A stretch of DNA of 64,000 bases, taken from positions 62,001 through 126,000 of the forward strand of contig NZ_CP048788.1 in the NCBI RefSeq assembly GCF_012932215.1. Direction: 5' to 3'. Below, piece after piece: positions 17,748-27,469 of this stretch. The translations under genes were made by a program, and so were the position numbers. How positions within the stretch are numbered: position 1 is the stretch's first letter; each line of letters begins with the position of its first letter. The notes under the pieces were generated by a model. The model did no database searches. It saw only the letters and a list, made by a program, of their open reading frames with translations, and was not told the DNA's origin. The DNA is from Roseobacter ponti (lineage in GTDB: Bacteria > Pseudomonadota > Alphaproteobacteria > Rhodobacterales > Rhodobacteraceae).

Positions 17748-19031
17748 ATGGACACGATCTTTGCCCTGGCAACGGCGCAAGGCAGGGCCGGCGTATCGGT
17801 GATCCGGATTTCGGGTCCTGATGCGCTCGACGCGGCTCGGAAATTATGTGGGGACGTCCCAGGACCCAGGCATGCCGCGGTGAGAAAGTTGCGGGATACC
17901 TCCGGCGATCTGATTGATGAGGCGCTGGTGCTCAGTTTTTCCGGTCCGCAAAGCTTTACTGGTGAAGACGTTGTGGAATTGCAGGTCCACGGGAGCGTGG
18001 CGGTTGTGCGTGGTTGCCTGAAAGAGCTTGGCGCAATTGACGGATGCCGGCTGGCAGAGCCTGGCGAGTTCACCCGACGGGCTCTTGAAAACAACCGGCT
18101 GGATCTCGCGCAGGTCGAAGGGCTGGCCGATCTCATAGACGCGGAGACGGAGGGACAACGCCGCCAGGCCGTGCGCGTGTTCTCCGGTGCGTTAGGGGAA
18201 AAGGTTGAGATCTGGCGCCGTGATCTTATTCGCGCGGCGGCACTCCTCGAAGCGACAATTGATTTTGCAGATGAAGAGGTGCCCGTTGATGTGTCGCCAG
18301 AGGTGTCAGCACTTTTGGCCGCCACGGCGTCTGACCTTACGGGGGAGATTGAAGGGTCTTTTGTCGCTGAACGGATCAGGACAGGTTTCGAAGTCGCCAT
18401 TGTCGGCGCACCTAATGTCGGGAAATCGACTTTGCTCAATCGACTGGCGGGTAGGGATGCGGCGATTACGTCCGAGATTGCCGGAACGACGCGTGATGTG
18501 ATTGAAGTCAAAATGGATCTGGGGGGGCTGGCGGTGACATTTCTGGACACAGCTGGCCTCCGCGACAGTGAAGATCAGATTGAAGCGATTGGTGTTGAGC
18601 GGGCAGTTGAGCGGGCAGAGAAGGCTGACCTTCGCGTCTTTCTGACCGAGGGCGCCACTTTAAAGGTTTCTCCCGGGCCGGAAGATATCATCCTTGTCCC
18701 AAAGCAGGATGTATTGGTTGACGGCGTCCGGGGCGTTTCGGGCAGGACAGGTCAGGGTGTTACCGGCCTGATTGAGGACATTCGGGAAATTCTCTCGAAC
18801 CGATGCTCTTATGCTGGAATCGCGACGCATGAACGTCACCGGCTTGCAATGGAGCAGGCGCTGGCTGGTTTGAATGCAGCACAGGAGATCGTTGGTCGCG
18901 GGCCGGATCTCTATGATATAGCGGCGGAAGAACTGAGGTCGGCGATTCGAGCTCTTGAAGCGCTTGTTGGCCGGATTGATGTTGAAAACCTGCTGGATGA
19001 GATTTTCGCCAGCTTCTGCGTCGGCAAATAG
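17748..19031 (+). CDS. mnmE: MnmE (TrmE), tRNA modification GTPase
   Basis: With MnmG forms the complex that installs 5-carboxymethylaminomethyl (or related) groups on U34 of certain tRNAs. The 427-residue product has the N-terminal formyl-THF-binding domain ([19 protein letters not shown]), the helical domain, an inserted G domain with G1 GAPNVGKST (about 220-228), G2 TTRDVIE, G3 DTAGLRD, and the C-terminal FCVGK carrying the catalytic Cys. The G4 motif reads PKQD where NKxD is expected, so guanine recognition may be altered. Stops 14 nt before the mnmG start. The sequence is less GC-rich than its neighbours. Confidence 0.95.
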   Translation: MDTIFALATAQGRAGVSVIRISGPDALDAARKLCGDVPGPRHAAVRKLRDTSGDLIDEALVLSFSGPQSFTGEDVVELQVHGSVAVVRGCLKELGAIDGCRLAEPGEFTRRALENNRLDLAQVEGLADLIDAETEGQRRQAVRVFSGALGEKVEIWRRDLIRAAALLEATIDFADEEVPVDVSPEVSALLAATASDLTGEIEGSFVAERIRTGFEVAIVGAPNVGKSTLLNRLAGRDAAITSEIAGTTRDVIEVKMDLGGLAVTFLDTAGLRDSEDQIEAIGVERAVERAEKADLRVFLTEGATLKVSPGPEDIILVPKQDVLVDGVRGVSGRTGQGVTGLIEDIREILSNRCSYAGIATHERHRLAMEQALAGLNAAQEIVGRGPDLYDIAAEELRSAIRALEALVGRIDVENLLDEIFASFCVGK

Positions 19032-19036
19032 TGGAG

Positions 19037-19052
19037 TGTTTCACGTGAAACA
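19037..19052. promoter_or_regulatory. parS: parS centromere site 1
   Basis: TGTTTCACGTGAAACA is a perfect 16-bp palindrome identical to the canonical parS sequence bound by ParB. It spans the gap after mnmE and the first codons of mnmG, with the mnmG GTG start at its centre. The cognate parA and parB genes are 2.5-4.2 kb downstream. Confidence 0.93.
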
Positions 19053-20907
19053 ATTTGACGTCCTCGTGATTGGCGGCGGTCATGCCGGGGCCGAGGCAGC
19101 CCATGCGGCGGCACGTTGTGGCGCGCGCACTGCTCTGGTGACCATGTCAGAGGCCGGAATTGGCGTTATGTCGTGTAACCCGGCGATCGGTGGTCTGGGC
19201 AAAGGACATCTTGTGCGGGAGATTGATGCCCTGGATGGCGTTATGGGGCGGGTCGCGGACAAAGCCGGCATCCAGTTTCGTCTGCTTAACAGGCGCAAGG
19301 GTCCGGCTGTGCAGGGTCCGCGGGCACAATCTGATCGCGAGATTTATCAACGGGAAATGCATTCTGAGACCGTTCGTCAGCGAAATCTTACCATTATCAC
19401 TGGTGAAGTGACCGATTTCCTGTTGCAGGGCACAAAGGTGACCGGTGTTGTGCTTGCAGATGAAAGTGAGATCGCATCGCAAACAGTCGTCCTGACGACA
19501 GGGACTTTTCTGCGTGGAGTCATTCACATCGGAGATGTTTCGCGCTCTGGTGGGCGTATGGGTGATCGTGCCTCAATAAAGCTCGCAGATCGCGTGGACA
19601 GCTTTGAACTGCCCACGGGGCGTCTGAAGACCGGCACGCCACCGCGCCTTGATGGCAAAACCATCAACTGGGATGTTCTGGAAGAGCAGCCAGGTGATGA
19701 TGATCCGGTCCTTTTTTCGTTTTTGTCAAAGGGCGTCACTGCGCGGCAGGTTTCGTGTGGAATTACCCATACGAATGAGAAAACACATGATATCATTCGC
19801 GAAAATCTCGAGAAGTCGGCGATGTACGGCGGTCATATCGACGGCGTGGGCCCGAGATACTGCCCTTCTATCGAAGATAAGATCGTGCGGTTTGCTGATA
19901 AAAGCTCGCATCAGATATTTCTTGAGCCGGAGGGGTTGAACACAAATACAGTATATCCGAACGGTATCTCAACCTCCCTGCCTGAAGGGGTCCAGCTGGA
20001 GTATGTCCGGTCGATAAATGGCCTGGAGAATGCCGGTATCATTCAGCCAGGGTATGCGATTGAGTATGATTACGTCGATCCGCGGGTGTTAAATGCGACG
20101 CTGGGTCTGGACAGTGTCCCCGGGCTGTATCTTGCTGGTCAGATCAACGGGACAACCGGTTATGAGGAGGCTGCCGCTCAGGGGATGGTTGCCGGGCTAA
20201 ATGCGGCCGCCGCCGCAATGGGACGTGGTAAGATCATATTTTCAAGGGCTGAAAGCTATATCGGGGTTATGATTGACGATCTGACAACCCGGGGTGTGAC
20301 GGAGCCTTACCGGATGTTCACCTCGCGCGCCGAATTCAGGCTGTCTCTGCGGGCGGATAATGCTGATCAGCGTCTGACGCCAAAGGGAATTGCAATTGGA
20401 TGTGTTGGTGCGGACCGTGCCGCTGCGTGGTCACAAAAGCATGAAGCGCTTGAGGCGGCGCGGAATATGATGACCGATACAACGTTTACTCCATCGGAGG
20501 CGGCAGCGGCTGGCATGCGGATTAACCAGGACGGTTCCCGCAGGACAGTAATGGAATTACTGGCATTTCCGGATGTTGGTTTTGACATTGTCGAAAAGAT
20601 TGATACGCGTTTAGCCGAAGTGCAGCCTGAGATACGCCGCCAGATGGAACGTGAAGCGCTTTATGCGAATTATATTGAGCGTCAGCAGCGCGACATTGCG
20701 TTGCTACAGAAAGATGAGGCGCTCACAATTCCCGCTGACTTTGATTACAGCTCTCTTGATGGTTTGTCGAAAGAACTGCAGGTGAAGCTTACGCGGGCTC
20801 GTCCTGAGACGCTTGCGCAGATGGGGCGTGTTGACGGGATTACGCCTGCGGCGATGACCATTGTTCTGGCGCGCCTGCGCCAGGTCAAAAAGCGCAGATC
20901 CGCATGA
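19045..20907 (+). CDS. mnmG: MnmG (GidA), tRNA uridine-5-carboxymethylaminomethyl modification enzyme
   Basis: FAD-dependent partner of MnmE in wobble-uridine modification. The roughly 620-residue product begins [18 protein letters not shown] (dinucleotide-binding GGGHAG), followed by [37 protein letters not shown] and the second signature [13 protein letters not shown], with a C-terminal helical MnmE-binding domain. The start is GTG: at 19045 (GGAG at 19033-19036, 8 nt upstream) or 19036 (adding Val-Phe-His, a common N-terminus in relatives). The parS palindrome covers this start. The stop overlaps rsmG as ATGA. Confidence 0.95.
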   Translation: MKQFDVLVIGGGHAGAEAAHAAARCGARTALVTMSEAGIGVMSCNPAIGGLGKGHLVREIDALDGVMGRVADKAGIQFRLLNRRKGPAVQGPRAQSDREIYQREMHSETVRQRNLTIITGEVTDFLLQGTKVTGVVLADESEIASQTVVLTTGTFLRGVIHIGDVSRSGGRMGDRASIKLADRVDSFELPTGRLKTGTPPRLDGKTINWDVLEEQPGDDDPVLFSFLSKGVTARQVSCGITHTNEKTHDIIRENLEKSAMYGGHIDGVGPRYCPSIEDKIVRFADKSSHQIFLEPEGLNTNTVYPNGISTSLPEGVQLEYVRSINGLENAGIIQPGYAIEYDYVDPRVLNATLGLDSVPGLYLAGQINGTTGYEEAAAQGMVAGLNAAAAAMGRGKIIFSRAESYIGVMIDDLTTRGVTEPYRMFTSRAEFRLSLRADNADQRLTPKGIAIGCVGADRAAAWSQKHEALEAARNMMTDTTFTPSEAAAAGMRINQDGSRRTVMELLAFPDVGFDIVEKIDTRLAEVQPEIRRQMEREALYANYIERQQRDIALLQKDEALTIPADFDYSSLDGLSKELQVKLTRARPETLAQMGRVDGITPAAMTIVLARLRQVKKRRSA

Positions 20908-21518
20908 ATACAAAGGCGCCTCCTGATATTGATGTTTCACGTGAAACATCTGAGCGGCTCGCTGCATTTCATGATCTGGTGCTTAAATGGAACCCTCGGA
21001 TAAATCTGATATCTAAATCGAGTGCTCCTGATCTGTGGAACCGCCATATATGGGATTCGGCCCAGGCTTATCCGCTTGGCGGAGACTGGCGTACCTGGCT
21101 GGATATCGGAAGCGGGGGAGGATTTCCCGCCGTCATCATTGCAGTCCTTGCAAAAGAACGGAACTCCGCCGGTCATATCATCATGATTGAAAGCGATCAG
21201 CGCAAGGCCGCGTTTCTCAGGACGGTCATACGAGAGCTTAATCTGAGTGCCTCAGTACAGGTATCCCGGGTTGAAGCTGCTGCACCTGTAGGCGCCGACG
21301 TAATTTCTGCCCGCGCGCTTGCTGATCTGACGGAGCTTATCGGGTATGCTGAGCGCCATCTTAATCCTGAGGGCCGCGCCGTCTTTTTCAAAGGCGAAAC
21401 CTGGGAAAAAGAGGTCGCCAGAGCACAGGAAACCTGGTCATTTTCCATCACATCGCATAAAAGTAAGACGAACCCCGCTGCTGCCGTTCTTGAGATAAAG
21501 GAAATCAAGCGTGTCTGA
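20904..21518 (+). CDS. rsmG: RsmG (GidB), 16S rRNA m7G527 methyltransferase
   Basis: SAM-dependent methyltransferase that makes 7-methylguanosine 527 in 16S rRNA. The 204-residue product has the family start around [16 protein letters not shown], then [17 protein letters not shown] (SAM-binding motif I), a Glu/Asp pair in [13 protein letters not shown], and [13 protein letters not shown]. The segment [10 protein letters not shown] near the N-terminus is encoded over a second parS palindrome (20933-20948). The ATG at 20904 overlaps the mnmG stop; the end overlaps parA by 8 nt. Base composition is visibly AT-richer than parA: my hand count for 21001-21060 is 26 G/C of 60. Confidence 0.95.
   Translation: MNTKAPPDIDVSRETSERLAAFHDLVLKWNPRINLISKSSAPDLWNRHIWDSAQAYPLGGDWRTWLDIGSGGGFPAVIIAVLAKERNSAGHIIMIESDQRKAAFLRTVIRELNLSASVQVSRVEAAAPVGADVISARALADLTELIGYAERHLNPEGRAVFFKGETWEKEVARAQETWSFSITSHKSKTNPAAAVLEIKEIKRV
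20933..20948. promoter_or_regulatory. parS: parS centromere site 2
   Basis: A second perfect TGTTTCACGTGAAACA, extended to an 18-bp palindrome by flanking A/T (20932-20949). It lies inside rsmG codons 10-16, encoding the Asp-Val-Ser-Arg-Glu-Thr stretch, 1.9 kb from site 1 and 0.6 kb from parA. Confidence 0.94.
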
Positions 21519-22320
21519 CCTGTCGCGTCCTCAAGGCCCTAAAATCATTGCAGTTGCGAACCAGAAGGGGGGCGTTGGCAAGACGACGACCACCATCAAT
21601 CTTGCCGCGGCACTCGCCGAATCCGGTGCGCGGGTGCTGGTCATTGATCTGGATCCCCAGGGAAATGCGTCCACCGGTCTCGGGATTGAGATGGAAGACC
21701 GGGAATTCACCACCTATGAGCTTTTGCTTGAGGATATTGATCTGGGGTCGGTCATTTTGCCGACGGTGACGCCCAATCTGATGATCGTGCCGGCGACGGT
21801 CGATCTGAGCTCAGCGGATCTGGAGCTGATGTCGAACGAAAAGCGCAGTTTTCTGTTGCATGATGCGCTGCGCCAGACGCGGATGGATGATTTCAATCTC
21901 GACTATATCCTGATCGACTGCCCGCCATCGCTGAACCTGCTGACCGTTAACGCGATGATTGCGGCGCATTCGGTGCTGGTGCCGCTGCAAAGTGAGTTTT
22001 TCGCGCTGGAAGGTCTGTCTCAGCTGATGCTGACGATCCGCGAAGTGCGCCAGACAGGAAATAAAAACCTGCGCATCGAGGGCGTGCTGCTGACGATGTT
22101 CGATCAGCGCAACAACCTGTCGACGCTGGTCGAACAGGACGCGCGCGACAATCTGGGAGAACTGGTGTTTGAAACACGTATCCCCCGCAATGTACGGGTC
22201 AGCGAAGCGCCGTCTTATGCCATGCCGGTGCTGACCTATGATACCGCGTCCAAGGGGGCGCAGGCCTACCGCGCGCTGGCGCAGGAAATTATGCATAAAA
22301 ACAAAGCCAAAGTGGCGTGA
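21511..22320 (+). CDS. parA: ParA, chromosome partitioning ATPase
   Basis: Walker-type ATPase that moves ParB-parS complexes during chromosome segregation. The 269-residue product carries the deviant Walker [10 protein letters not shown] (residues 19-27), Walker A' ([15 protein letters not shown]) and Walker [16 protein letters not shown], with no N-terminal DNA-binding extension, as expected for chromosomal ParA/Soj. The start is GTG at 21511, 8 nt inside rsmG; the ribosome would be supplied by coupling. Followed by parB. Confidence 0.96.
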   Translation: MSDLSRPQGPKIIAVANQKGGVGKTTTTINLAAALAESGARVLVIDLDPQGNASTGLGIEMEDREFTTYELLLEDIDLGSVILPTVTPNLMIVPATVDLSSADLELMSNEKRSFLLHDALRQTRMDDFNLDYILIDCPPSLNLLTVNAMIAAHSVLVPLQSEFFALEGLSQLMLTIREVRQTGNKNLRIEGVLLTMFDQRNNLSTLVEQDARDNLGELVFETRIPRNVRVSEAPSYAMPVLTYDTASKGAQAYRALAQEIMHKNKAKVA

Positions 22321-22331
22321 GGGAGCGGGAC

Positions 22332-23222
22332 ATGTCGGGTGGAACAGAGCGCAAACGTGGTTTGGGACGGGGGCTTTCTGCCCTGATGTCGGATGTGGCG
22401 GACACCGAGGAGCGCGCCGCCACAGGCCCCGCAGCAGCCGAGCGGAAAATCCCTATCGAACAGATTTCGCCGAACCCGGATCAGCCGCGCAAGCGCTTTG
22501 CGGATGGCGATCTTGATGATCTGGCGGCTTCGATCAAAGAAAAGGGGGTCATCCAGCCCCTGATCGTACGGGCGCTGGCAAACGGACGCTATGAGATTGT
22601 TGCGGGGGAGCGACGCTGGCGCGCAGCACAGATGGCAAAGCTGCATGAACTGCCGGTCATCGTGCGGCAGTTTTCCGATGTTGAAGTGCTCGAAGTGGCG
22701 ATCATCGAAAACATTCAGCGCGCCGATCTGAATGCGGTGGAAGAGGCCGCCGGCTACCGGCGGCTGATGGATGAATTTGGTCACACTCAGGAGAAGATGG
22801 CCGAGGCGCTTGGCAAAAGTCGAAGCCATATTGCGAACCTGCTGCGGTTGCTGAACCTGCCGGAATCAGTTCTGGACATGGTCCGCGGCGATACGCTGAG
22901 CGCGGGACATGCGCGGGCGCTGATCGGTTCCGACGACCCGCTGGCGCTGGCAAAGCAGATCATCAAAGGCGGGCTGTCCGTGCGCGCCACGGAAGCGCTG
23001 GTGAAAAAGGCCCAGGCCGGCGGTGACGAGGACAAACCGAAGAAAGCTGCTCCACCTGCGAAGGATGCAGATACCAAAGCGCTTGAGGGGGATCTTTCCG
23101 CGACGCTGGGGATGAAGGTTGAGCTTACCCATAAGCCGGGCGGCGAAAAGGGGCAGATAACACTGCACTATTCATCGCTGGAAGAGCTGGATGAGCTTTG
23201 CCGGATCCTGAGCGGAAACTAA
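22332..23222 (+). CDS. parB: ParB, chromosome partitioning CTPase/DNA-binding protein
   Basis: Binds parS and spreads as a CTP-dependent clamp. The 296-residue product starts with the typical KRGLGRGLSALMSD tail that stimulates ParA, then ISPNPDQPRKRF, the CTP-binding GERRWRAAQ, ENIQRADLNAVEEA, and the helix-turn-helix (TQEKMAEALGKSRSHIANLLR), with a C-terminal dimerisation domain (ITLHYSSLEELDELCRIL). The ATG at 22332 is chosen over the GTG at 22317 because GGGAG (22321-22325) is 6 nt upstream. Its stop overlaps the convergent hemW stop by 4 nt. Two matching parS sites are upstream. Confidence 0.96.
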   Translation: MSGGTERKRGLGRGLSALMSDVADTEERAATGPAAAERKIPIEQISPNPDQPRKRFADGDLDDLAASIKEKGVIQPLIVRALANGRYEIVAGERRWRAAQMAKLHELPVIVRQFSDVEVLEVAIIENIQRADLNAVEEAAGYRRLMDEFGHTQEKMAEALGKSRSHIANLLRLLNLPESVLDMVRGDTLSAGHARALIGSDDPLALAKQIIKGGLSVRATEALVKKAQAGGDEDKPKKAAPPAKDADTKALEGDLSATLGMKVELTHKPGGEKGQITLHYSSLEELDELCRILSGN

Positions 23223-24388
23223 GTGCTCAGGAGGTCGGCCAGCACGGCATTCAGCACCATAAGCCCATGTTCTGAAACAGTAATTCTGTCTTCTGTCACG
23301 TAAATCATTCCGATATCACTCAGATGCCGGATGCGACCGGGATCAAGTGGCCCACCGTTGAGCTTTTCATAGCGGGAGAGGCTGACGCCCTCCTCAAGAC
23401 GCAATCCCATCAGCAGAAACTCACTGGCCTGGTCTTCCCGGCTCAGACGCTGCCTCGGTTTTTCAGTGGCGCTGGTATCGACAGCGGCAAGCCATCGCGC
23501 CGGGTTTGAGTAACATTCGGTCGCGTATCGTGCGCCATCTGATGTCAGTCGCCCGTGTGCGCCGGGCCCGATCCCGATGTAATCACCGTAGCGCCAGTAG
23601 ATCAGGTTGTGCCGGGACTGCGCGCTGTCGCGGGCGTGGTTTGAAACCTCATAGGCGGGCATGCCCTCAGCGCCACAAATGTCGCGGGTCAGCGCATAGA
23701 GATCCGCGCTCAGATCATCGTCGGGCAGGTCGCGCAGCTTGCCGGCGTTGTAGCGATCCCCGAAAGCGGTGCCCTGTTCAATGGTCAACTGGTAAAGCGA
23801 CAGGTGGTCCACCGCCATTGACAGGGCAGAGCGCAGTTCCGCATCCCATTCCGCGAGGGACTGCCCCTGGCGGGCATAGATGAGATCGAAACTGACCCGG
23901 GCAAAAGTGTCCCGCGCGATATCGAAGGCGGCCATGGCTTCCTGCGCGGTGTGAATGCGGCCCAGCCGGCGCAGATCATCGTCGTTCAGCGCCTGGATGC
24001 CCATGGAGATGCGGTTCACACCGCCGTCGCGATAGGCCCGGAACCGTCCGGCCTCGACCGAACCGGGGTTCGCCTCAAGCGTGATCTCCAGATCATTTGC
24101 CACCGGCCAGAGCCTGCGAATTTCGGTGATGATCGCGGCAACGGTGTCCGGGTCCATCAGGCTGGGCGTGCCACCACCGAAGAATACCGCGTTCAGCACC
24201 CGGCCGGGCGTTTCAGCCGCCGCGCGTCGCAGTTCGGTCAGATAGGCCGCAGCCCAGGCCGCCTGGTCGATGCTGCGCGATACGTGACTGTTAAAGTCGC
24301 AATAGGGACACTTTGCCTCGCAGAATGGCCAGTGGATGTAGAGCCCGAAGCCGCCTGTCTGCCAGTCCTCAGCCAAAGCAGCCGGCAA
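23219..24388 (-). CDS. hemW: HemW, radical SAM haem chaperone (HemN-like)
   Basis: Radical SAM protein that binds haem and is proposed to insert it into target proteins; often mis-called oxygen-independent coproporphyrinogen oxidase. The 389-residue product has YIHWPFCEAKCPYCDFNSH (CxxxCxxC cluster motif), FFGGGTPSLM, EANPGS, VNRISMGIQ and GPGAHGR, and lacks the N-terminal extension of true HemN, which supports HemW. The start is TTG at 24388, overlapping rdgB by 20 nt; TTG at 24376 is an alternative. End of the rph-rdgB-hemW minus-strand operon. Confidence 0.9.
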   Translation of the reverse strand: MPAALAEDWQTGGFGLYIHWPFCEAKCPYCDFNSHVSRSIDQAAWAAAYLTELRRAAAETPGRVLNAVFFGGGTPSLMDPDTVAAIITEIRRLWPVANDLEITLEANPGSVEAGRFRAYRDGGVNRISMGIQALNDDDLRRLGRIHTAQEAMAAFDIARDTFARVSFDLIYARQGQSLAEWDAELRSALSMAVDHLSLYQLTIEQGTAFGDRYNAGKLRDLPDDDLSADLYALTRDICGAEGMPAYEVSNHARDSAQSRHNLIYWRYGDYIGIGPGAHGRLTSDGARYATECYSNPARWLAAVDTSATEKPRQRLSREDQASEFLLMGLRLEEGVSLSRYEKLNGGPLDPGRIRHLSDIGMIYVTEDRITVSEHGLMVLNAVLADLLST

Positions 24389-24980
24389 TCAGTTTCCGGA
24401 AGGCATCGGCGCGGTGGCTCACCCTGTTTTTCTCTGCCGGGTCCATTTCGGCAAAGGTCACGTCGTACCCGTCGGGCATGAACATCGGGTCATAACCGTG
24501 TCCGGTTCCGCCCCGGATCGGCCAGACAAGCGTGCCGTTTACGCGGCCTTCAAATACCTCTTCGTCACCGCCGGGCCAGGCCAGAACAAAGGTGGCACGG
24601 AACCGGGCGCGCCAGGGCTGCGGCACACCCCTGGCCACGAGCAGGTCATGCGTTTTCTGCATCGCCATCATAAAATCGCGCCCGTCCGGCGTTTCGGCCC
24701 AGTCGGCGGTATAAACGCCCGGCTGATCGTCGAGCCCCTCGACTTCGATGCCAGAATCGTCAGCCAGTGCGGGCAGGCCGGTGCCCGCGACAGCTCCGCG
24801 GGCCTTGATCCGGGCGTTGCCGACGAATGTATCCTCGGTTTCTTCGGGTTCCGTCAGCTCCATCGCGGCAGCACCCACAACCTCAACGCCGTGCGGCGCA
24901 AAGAGCTGTTCCATCTCTTCGAGCTTGCCCGCGTTATGGGTCGCGATCAGGATGCGTTTGCCCTCGAAGCGTCGTGTCAT
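24369..24980 (-). CDS. rdgB: RdgB/HAM1, XTP/dITP pyrophosphatase
   Basis: House-cleaning enzyme removing ITP, dITP and XTP from nucleotide pools. The 203-residue product shows the family start [14 protein letters not shown], then [31 protein letters not shown], and the late [13 protein letters not shown] and [12 protein letters not shown] motifs. Complete length. It overlaps rph by 4 nt (ATGA) and hemW by 20 nt, so the three genes are coupled. Confidence 0.95.
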   Translation of the reverse strand: MTRRFEGKRILIATHNAGKLEEMEQLFAPHGVEVVGAAAMELTEPEETEDTFVGNARIKARGAVAGTGLPALADDSGIEVEGLDDQPGVYTADWAETPDGRDFMMAMQKTHDLLVARGVPQPWRARFRATFVLAWPGGDEEVFEGRVNGTLVWPIRGGTGHGYDPMFMPDGYDVTFAEMDPAEKNRVSHRADAFRKLIAGCFG

Positions 24981-25690
24981 GAAGTGGCGGCTTTCTGTGC
25001 TGAGACCAGTTCGCTCACGCCCTTTTCGGCGAGATCCAGCAAAGCATTCATCTGATCTCGTGAATAGGTCGAGCCCTCAGCACTCATCTGCACCTCAATG
25101 AGCTGTTTTGAGCCGGTCATTATGAAATTACCGTCAACCCCGGCCTCGGAGTCCTCCGGATAATCCAGGTCGAGAACCGGCTGGCCGGCATATATGCCGC
25201 AGCTGATCGCGGCCACCGGATCGGTCAGCGGGTCACTGATCACATCACCGGCCTTCATCAGTTTGTTCACAGCGAGTTTAAGGGCGATCCAGCCGCCGGT
25301 GATCGAGGCACACCGGGTGCCGCCGTCAGCCTGGAGCACATCGCAATCAACAGTGATCTGACGCTCACCCAGGGCCACACGATCGACGCCGGCGCGCAGA
25401 GAGCGTCCGATCAGCCGCTGGATCTCGACGGTGCGGCCGCCCTGTTTGCCGCTTGCGGCTTCACGGCGCATGCGGGTGTTGGTGGCGCGTGGAAGCATGC
25501 CGTATTCTGCCGTGACCCAGCCAAGACCGGAACCCTTGATGAACGGCGGTACGCGGTCTTCGATGGTTGCGGTGCAGAGCACATGCGTGTCGCCCATGCG
25601 GATCAGCGCGGAGCCTTCGGCGTGTTTGGTGAAACCTGTTTCAATGGAAACAGCGCGCATTTCGTTCAGTTCTCGGCCGGAAGGGCGCAT
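24977..25690 (-). CDS. rph: Ribonuclease PH
   Basis: Phosphorolytic 3'-5' exoribonuclease trimming tRNA and structured RNA 3' ends. The 237-residue product contains [57 protein letters not shown] and the phosphate-site [16 protein letters not shown]. Complete, with no C-terminal truncation of the kind seen in E. coli K-12. AAAGGAT lies just before the ATG. Divergent from hrcA across 113 nt, an arrangement widespread in alphaproteobacteria. Confidence 0.96.
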   Translation of the reverse strand: MRPSGRELNEMRAVSIETGFTKHAEGSALIRMGDTHVLCTATIEDRVPPFIKGSGLGWVTAEYGMLPRATNTRMRREAASGKQGGRTVEIQRLIGRSLRAGVDRVALGERQITVDCDVLQADGGTRCASITGGWIALKLAVNKLMKAGDVISDPLTDPVAAISCGIYAGQPVLDLDYPEDSEAGVDGNFIMTGSKQLIEVQMSAEGSTYSRDQMNALLDLAEKGVSELVSAQKAATS

Positions 25691-25752
25691 GGGATATCCT
25701 TTTTATATGCGTCTCTCCGATACAGGGGCGGCGGGCCCTGATGCAACCCCGA

Positions 25753-25780
25753 TTGAATTCCGCGCGATCTGTGCTTTTAT
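25753..25780 (+). promoter_or_regulatory. Possible hrcA promoter
   Basis: TTGAAT (25753-25758), 16 nt, then TTTTAT (25775-25780), 23 nt before the hrcA ATG. No CIRCE inverted repeat (TTAGCACTC/GAGTGCTAA) is present here. Weak match. Confidence 0.3.
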
Positions 25781-25803
25781 GTGTGCTCGGTCAGGAAACG
25801 GTT

Positions 25804-26868
25804 ATGAATGATAAGGCGGATATCCTCGGAGAGATGAACGATCGCTCGCGCGAGGTGTTTCGCCGTGTGGTTGAGGGCTATCTTGCGGATGGCGCACCGG
25901 TGGGCTCGCGCACGCTGACGCGGGACTTTTCGGAAAAGGTGAGTGCGGCGACGATCCGCAACGTCATGCAGGATCTGGAGTATCTGGGTCTTCTCGACAG
26001 TCCGCACATCAGCGCGGGACGGATCCCGACCCAGCAGGGGCTGCGCATGTTTGTTGATGGCCTGCTGGAAATCGGCGATCCCGATGATCACGACCGTGAG
26101 CAGATCGATGCCACCATGGGATCGAACTCGGAAGATGTGAGCGGGCTGCTGGACCGGGTGGGGTCTGCACTGTCGGGCGTGACGCGGGGCGCATCGCTGG
26201 TGATGACACCCAAACGCGAGGCGCCGATCAGGCATATCGAATTTGTCTCTTTGTCGCCTGACCGGTCGCTGGTTGTGCTGGTCTTTGCTGACGGACATGT
26301 GGAAAACCGGCTGTTTACCCCGCCGCCGGGACAGACGCCCAGCTCCATGCGGGAAGCTGCGAATTTCCTCAATGCGCTGATTGAAGGGCGCACGCTCAGT
26401 GAATTGCAGGGGGTGATCGCCGCACAGATTTCCACCCGCCGGCAGGAAATCGATTCGCTGGCGCGTGCGCTGGTGGAAAGCGGGCTGGCCGTCTGGGAAG
26501 GCGAAGGCGATCAGATCGAGCGGCTGATCGTGCGCGGGCGGGCCAATCTGCTCAGCGGGGGCGGTGAAGAAGAAGACCTGGAGAAGATCCGGCAGCTTTT
26601 CGATGATCTGGAACGCAAGCGTGATATCGCGGAATTTCTTGAACTGGCTGAGGAAGGCGAAGGCGTTCGCATTTTTATCGGCTCAGAAAACAAACTTTTT
26701 TCACTTTCGGGTTCCTCTCTGGTGGTTTCCCCATATATGAACTCGGATCGGAAGATCATTGGCGCCGTGGGTGTCATTGGTCCGACGAGACTGAATTACG
26801 GACGCATTGTGCCGATTGTGAATTACACGGCGCAGCTGGTCGGAAAGCTGATTTCAGACCGAAAGTAG
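25804..26868 (+). CDS. hrcA: HrcA, heat-inducible transcription repressor
   Basis: Repressor that binds CIRCE elements ahead of groESL and related chaperone genes. The 354-residue product has an N-terminal winged helix (SREVFRRVVEGYL to GLLDSPHISAGRIPTQQG), a central GAF-like domain and the C-terminal GAVGVIGPTRLNYGRIVPIV signature. The ATG at 25804 is chosen for AGGAAA (25793-25798) 5 nt upstream and for the family-like N-terminus; the ATG at 25741 is not supported. It is followed by grpE, 9 nt between stop and start, the usual alphaproteobacterial hrcA-grpE pair. Confidence 0.95.
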   Translation: MNDKADILGEMNDRSREVFRRVVEGYLADGAPVGSRTLTRDFSEKVSAATIRNVMQDLEYLGLLDSPHISAGRIPTQQGLRMFVDGLLEIGDPDDHDREQIDATMGSNSEDVSGLLDRVGSALSGVTRGASLVMTPKREAPIRHIEFVSLSPDRSLVVLVFADGHVENRLFTPPPGQTPSSMREAANFLNALIEGRTLSELQGVIAAQISTRRQEIDSLARALVESGLAVWEGEGDQIERLIVRGRANLLSGGGEEEDLEKIRQLFDDLERKRDIAEFLELAEEGEGVRIFIGSENKLFSLSGSSLVVSPYMNSDRKIIGAVGVIGPTRLNYGRIVPIVNYTAQLVGKLISDRK

Positions 26869-26877
26869 GGGTTGATG

Positions 26878-27441
26878 ATGGCAGAACCTAAGAACGAAGA
26901 GTTCCTGGACGATATTGATGACGCAGAGGCCGAGGCTTTTGCGGAAGATATGGCCGAGATTGATGACGAGGCCGTGGAGCTGGAAGAAATCAAAGCCGAG
27001 CGGGATGAGTACCGGGACCGGTTCATGCGCGCGCTTGCGGATGCCGAGAATGCACGCAAGCGTTCGGACAGAGACCGCCGGGAGGCCGAAAATTATGGCG
27101 GCTCCAAACTGTCGCGGGATATTCTGCCCGTCTATGACAATATGAAGCGGGCGATCGAGACAATCACCGACGCGCAGAAGGAAGCCAACTCGGCGCTGAT
27201 CGAGGGAATTGAGCTGACGATGCGCGAGCTGCTCAGCGTGTTCAAAAAGCACGGCATTGAGGTGATCGCGCCGCAGGTCGGTGATCGGTTTGACCCCAAG
27301 CAGCACCAGGCAATGTTTGAAGCACCAGTGCCGGATACCAAAGCGGGTGACATCATTCAGGTCGCTGCCGAAGGGTTCATGCTGCACGACCGGCTGCTGC
27401 GTCCTGCGCAGGTCGGGGTGTCATCGACGCCGGCGAAGTAA
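26878..27441 (+). CDS. grpE: GrpE, nucleotide exchange factor for DnaK
   Basis: Releases ADP from DnaK to drive the Hsp70 cycle. The 187-residue product has a very acidic N-terminus (residues 1-40), a long coiled coil (ERDEYRDRFMRALADAENAR), and the C-terminal beta-domain ending with the signature IIQVAAEGFMLHDRLLRPAQV. Three consecutive start codons occur (TTG 26872, ATG 26875, ATG 26878); AGGGG at 26867-26871 is best spaced for 26878. dnaK itself is not in the window. Confidence 0.94.
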   Translation: MAEPKNEEFLDDIDDAEAEAFAEDMAEIDDEAVELEEIKAERDEYRDRFMRALADAENARKRSDRDRREAENYGGSKLSRDILPVYDNMKRAIETITDAQKEANSALIEGIELTMRELLSVFKKHGIEVIAPQVGDRFDPKQHQAMFEAPVPDTKAGDIIQVAAEGFMLHDRLLRPAQVGVSSTPAK

Positions 27442-27469
27442 GGCTTACAACAGTTTCTGAGACCTTAAG

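Noticed and set aside
17300-18550. 416-codon open frame on the minus strand
   Set aside because: Crosses the rho-mnmE boundary in antisense; both sense genes are certain.
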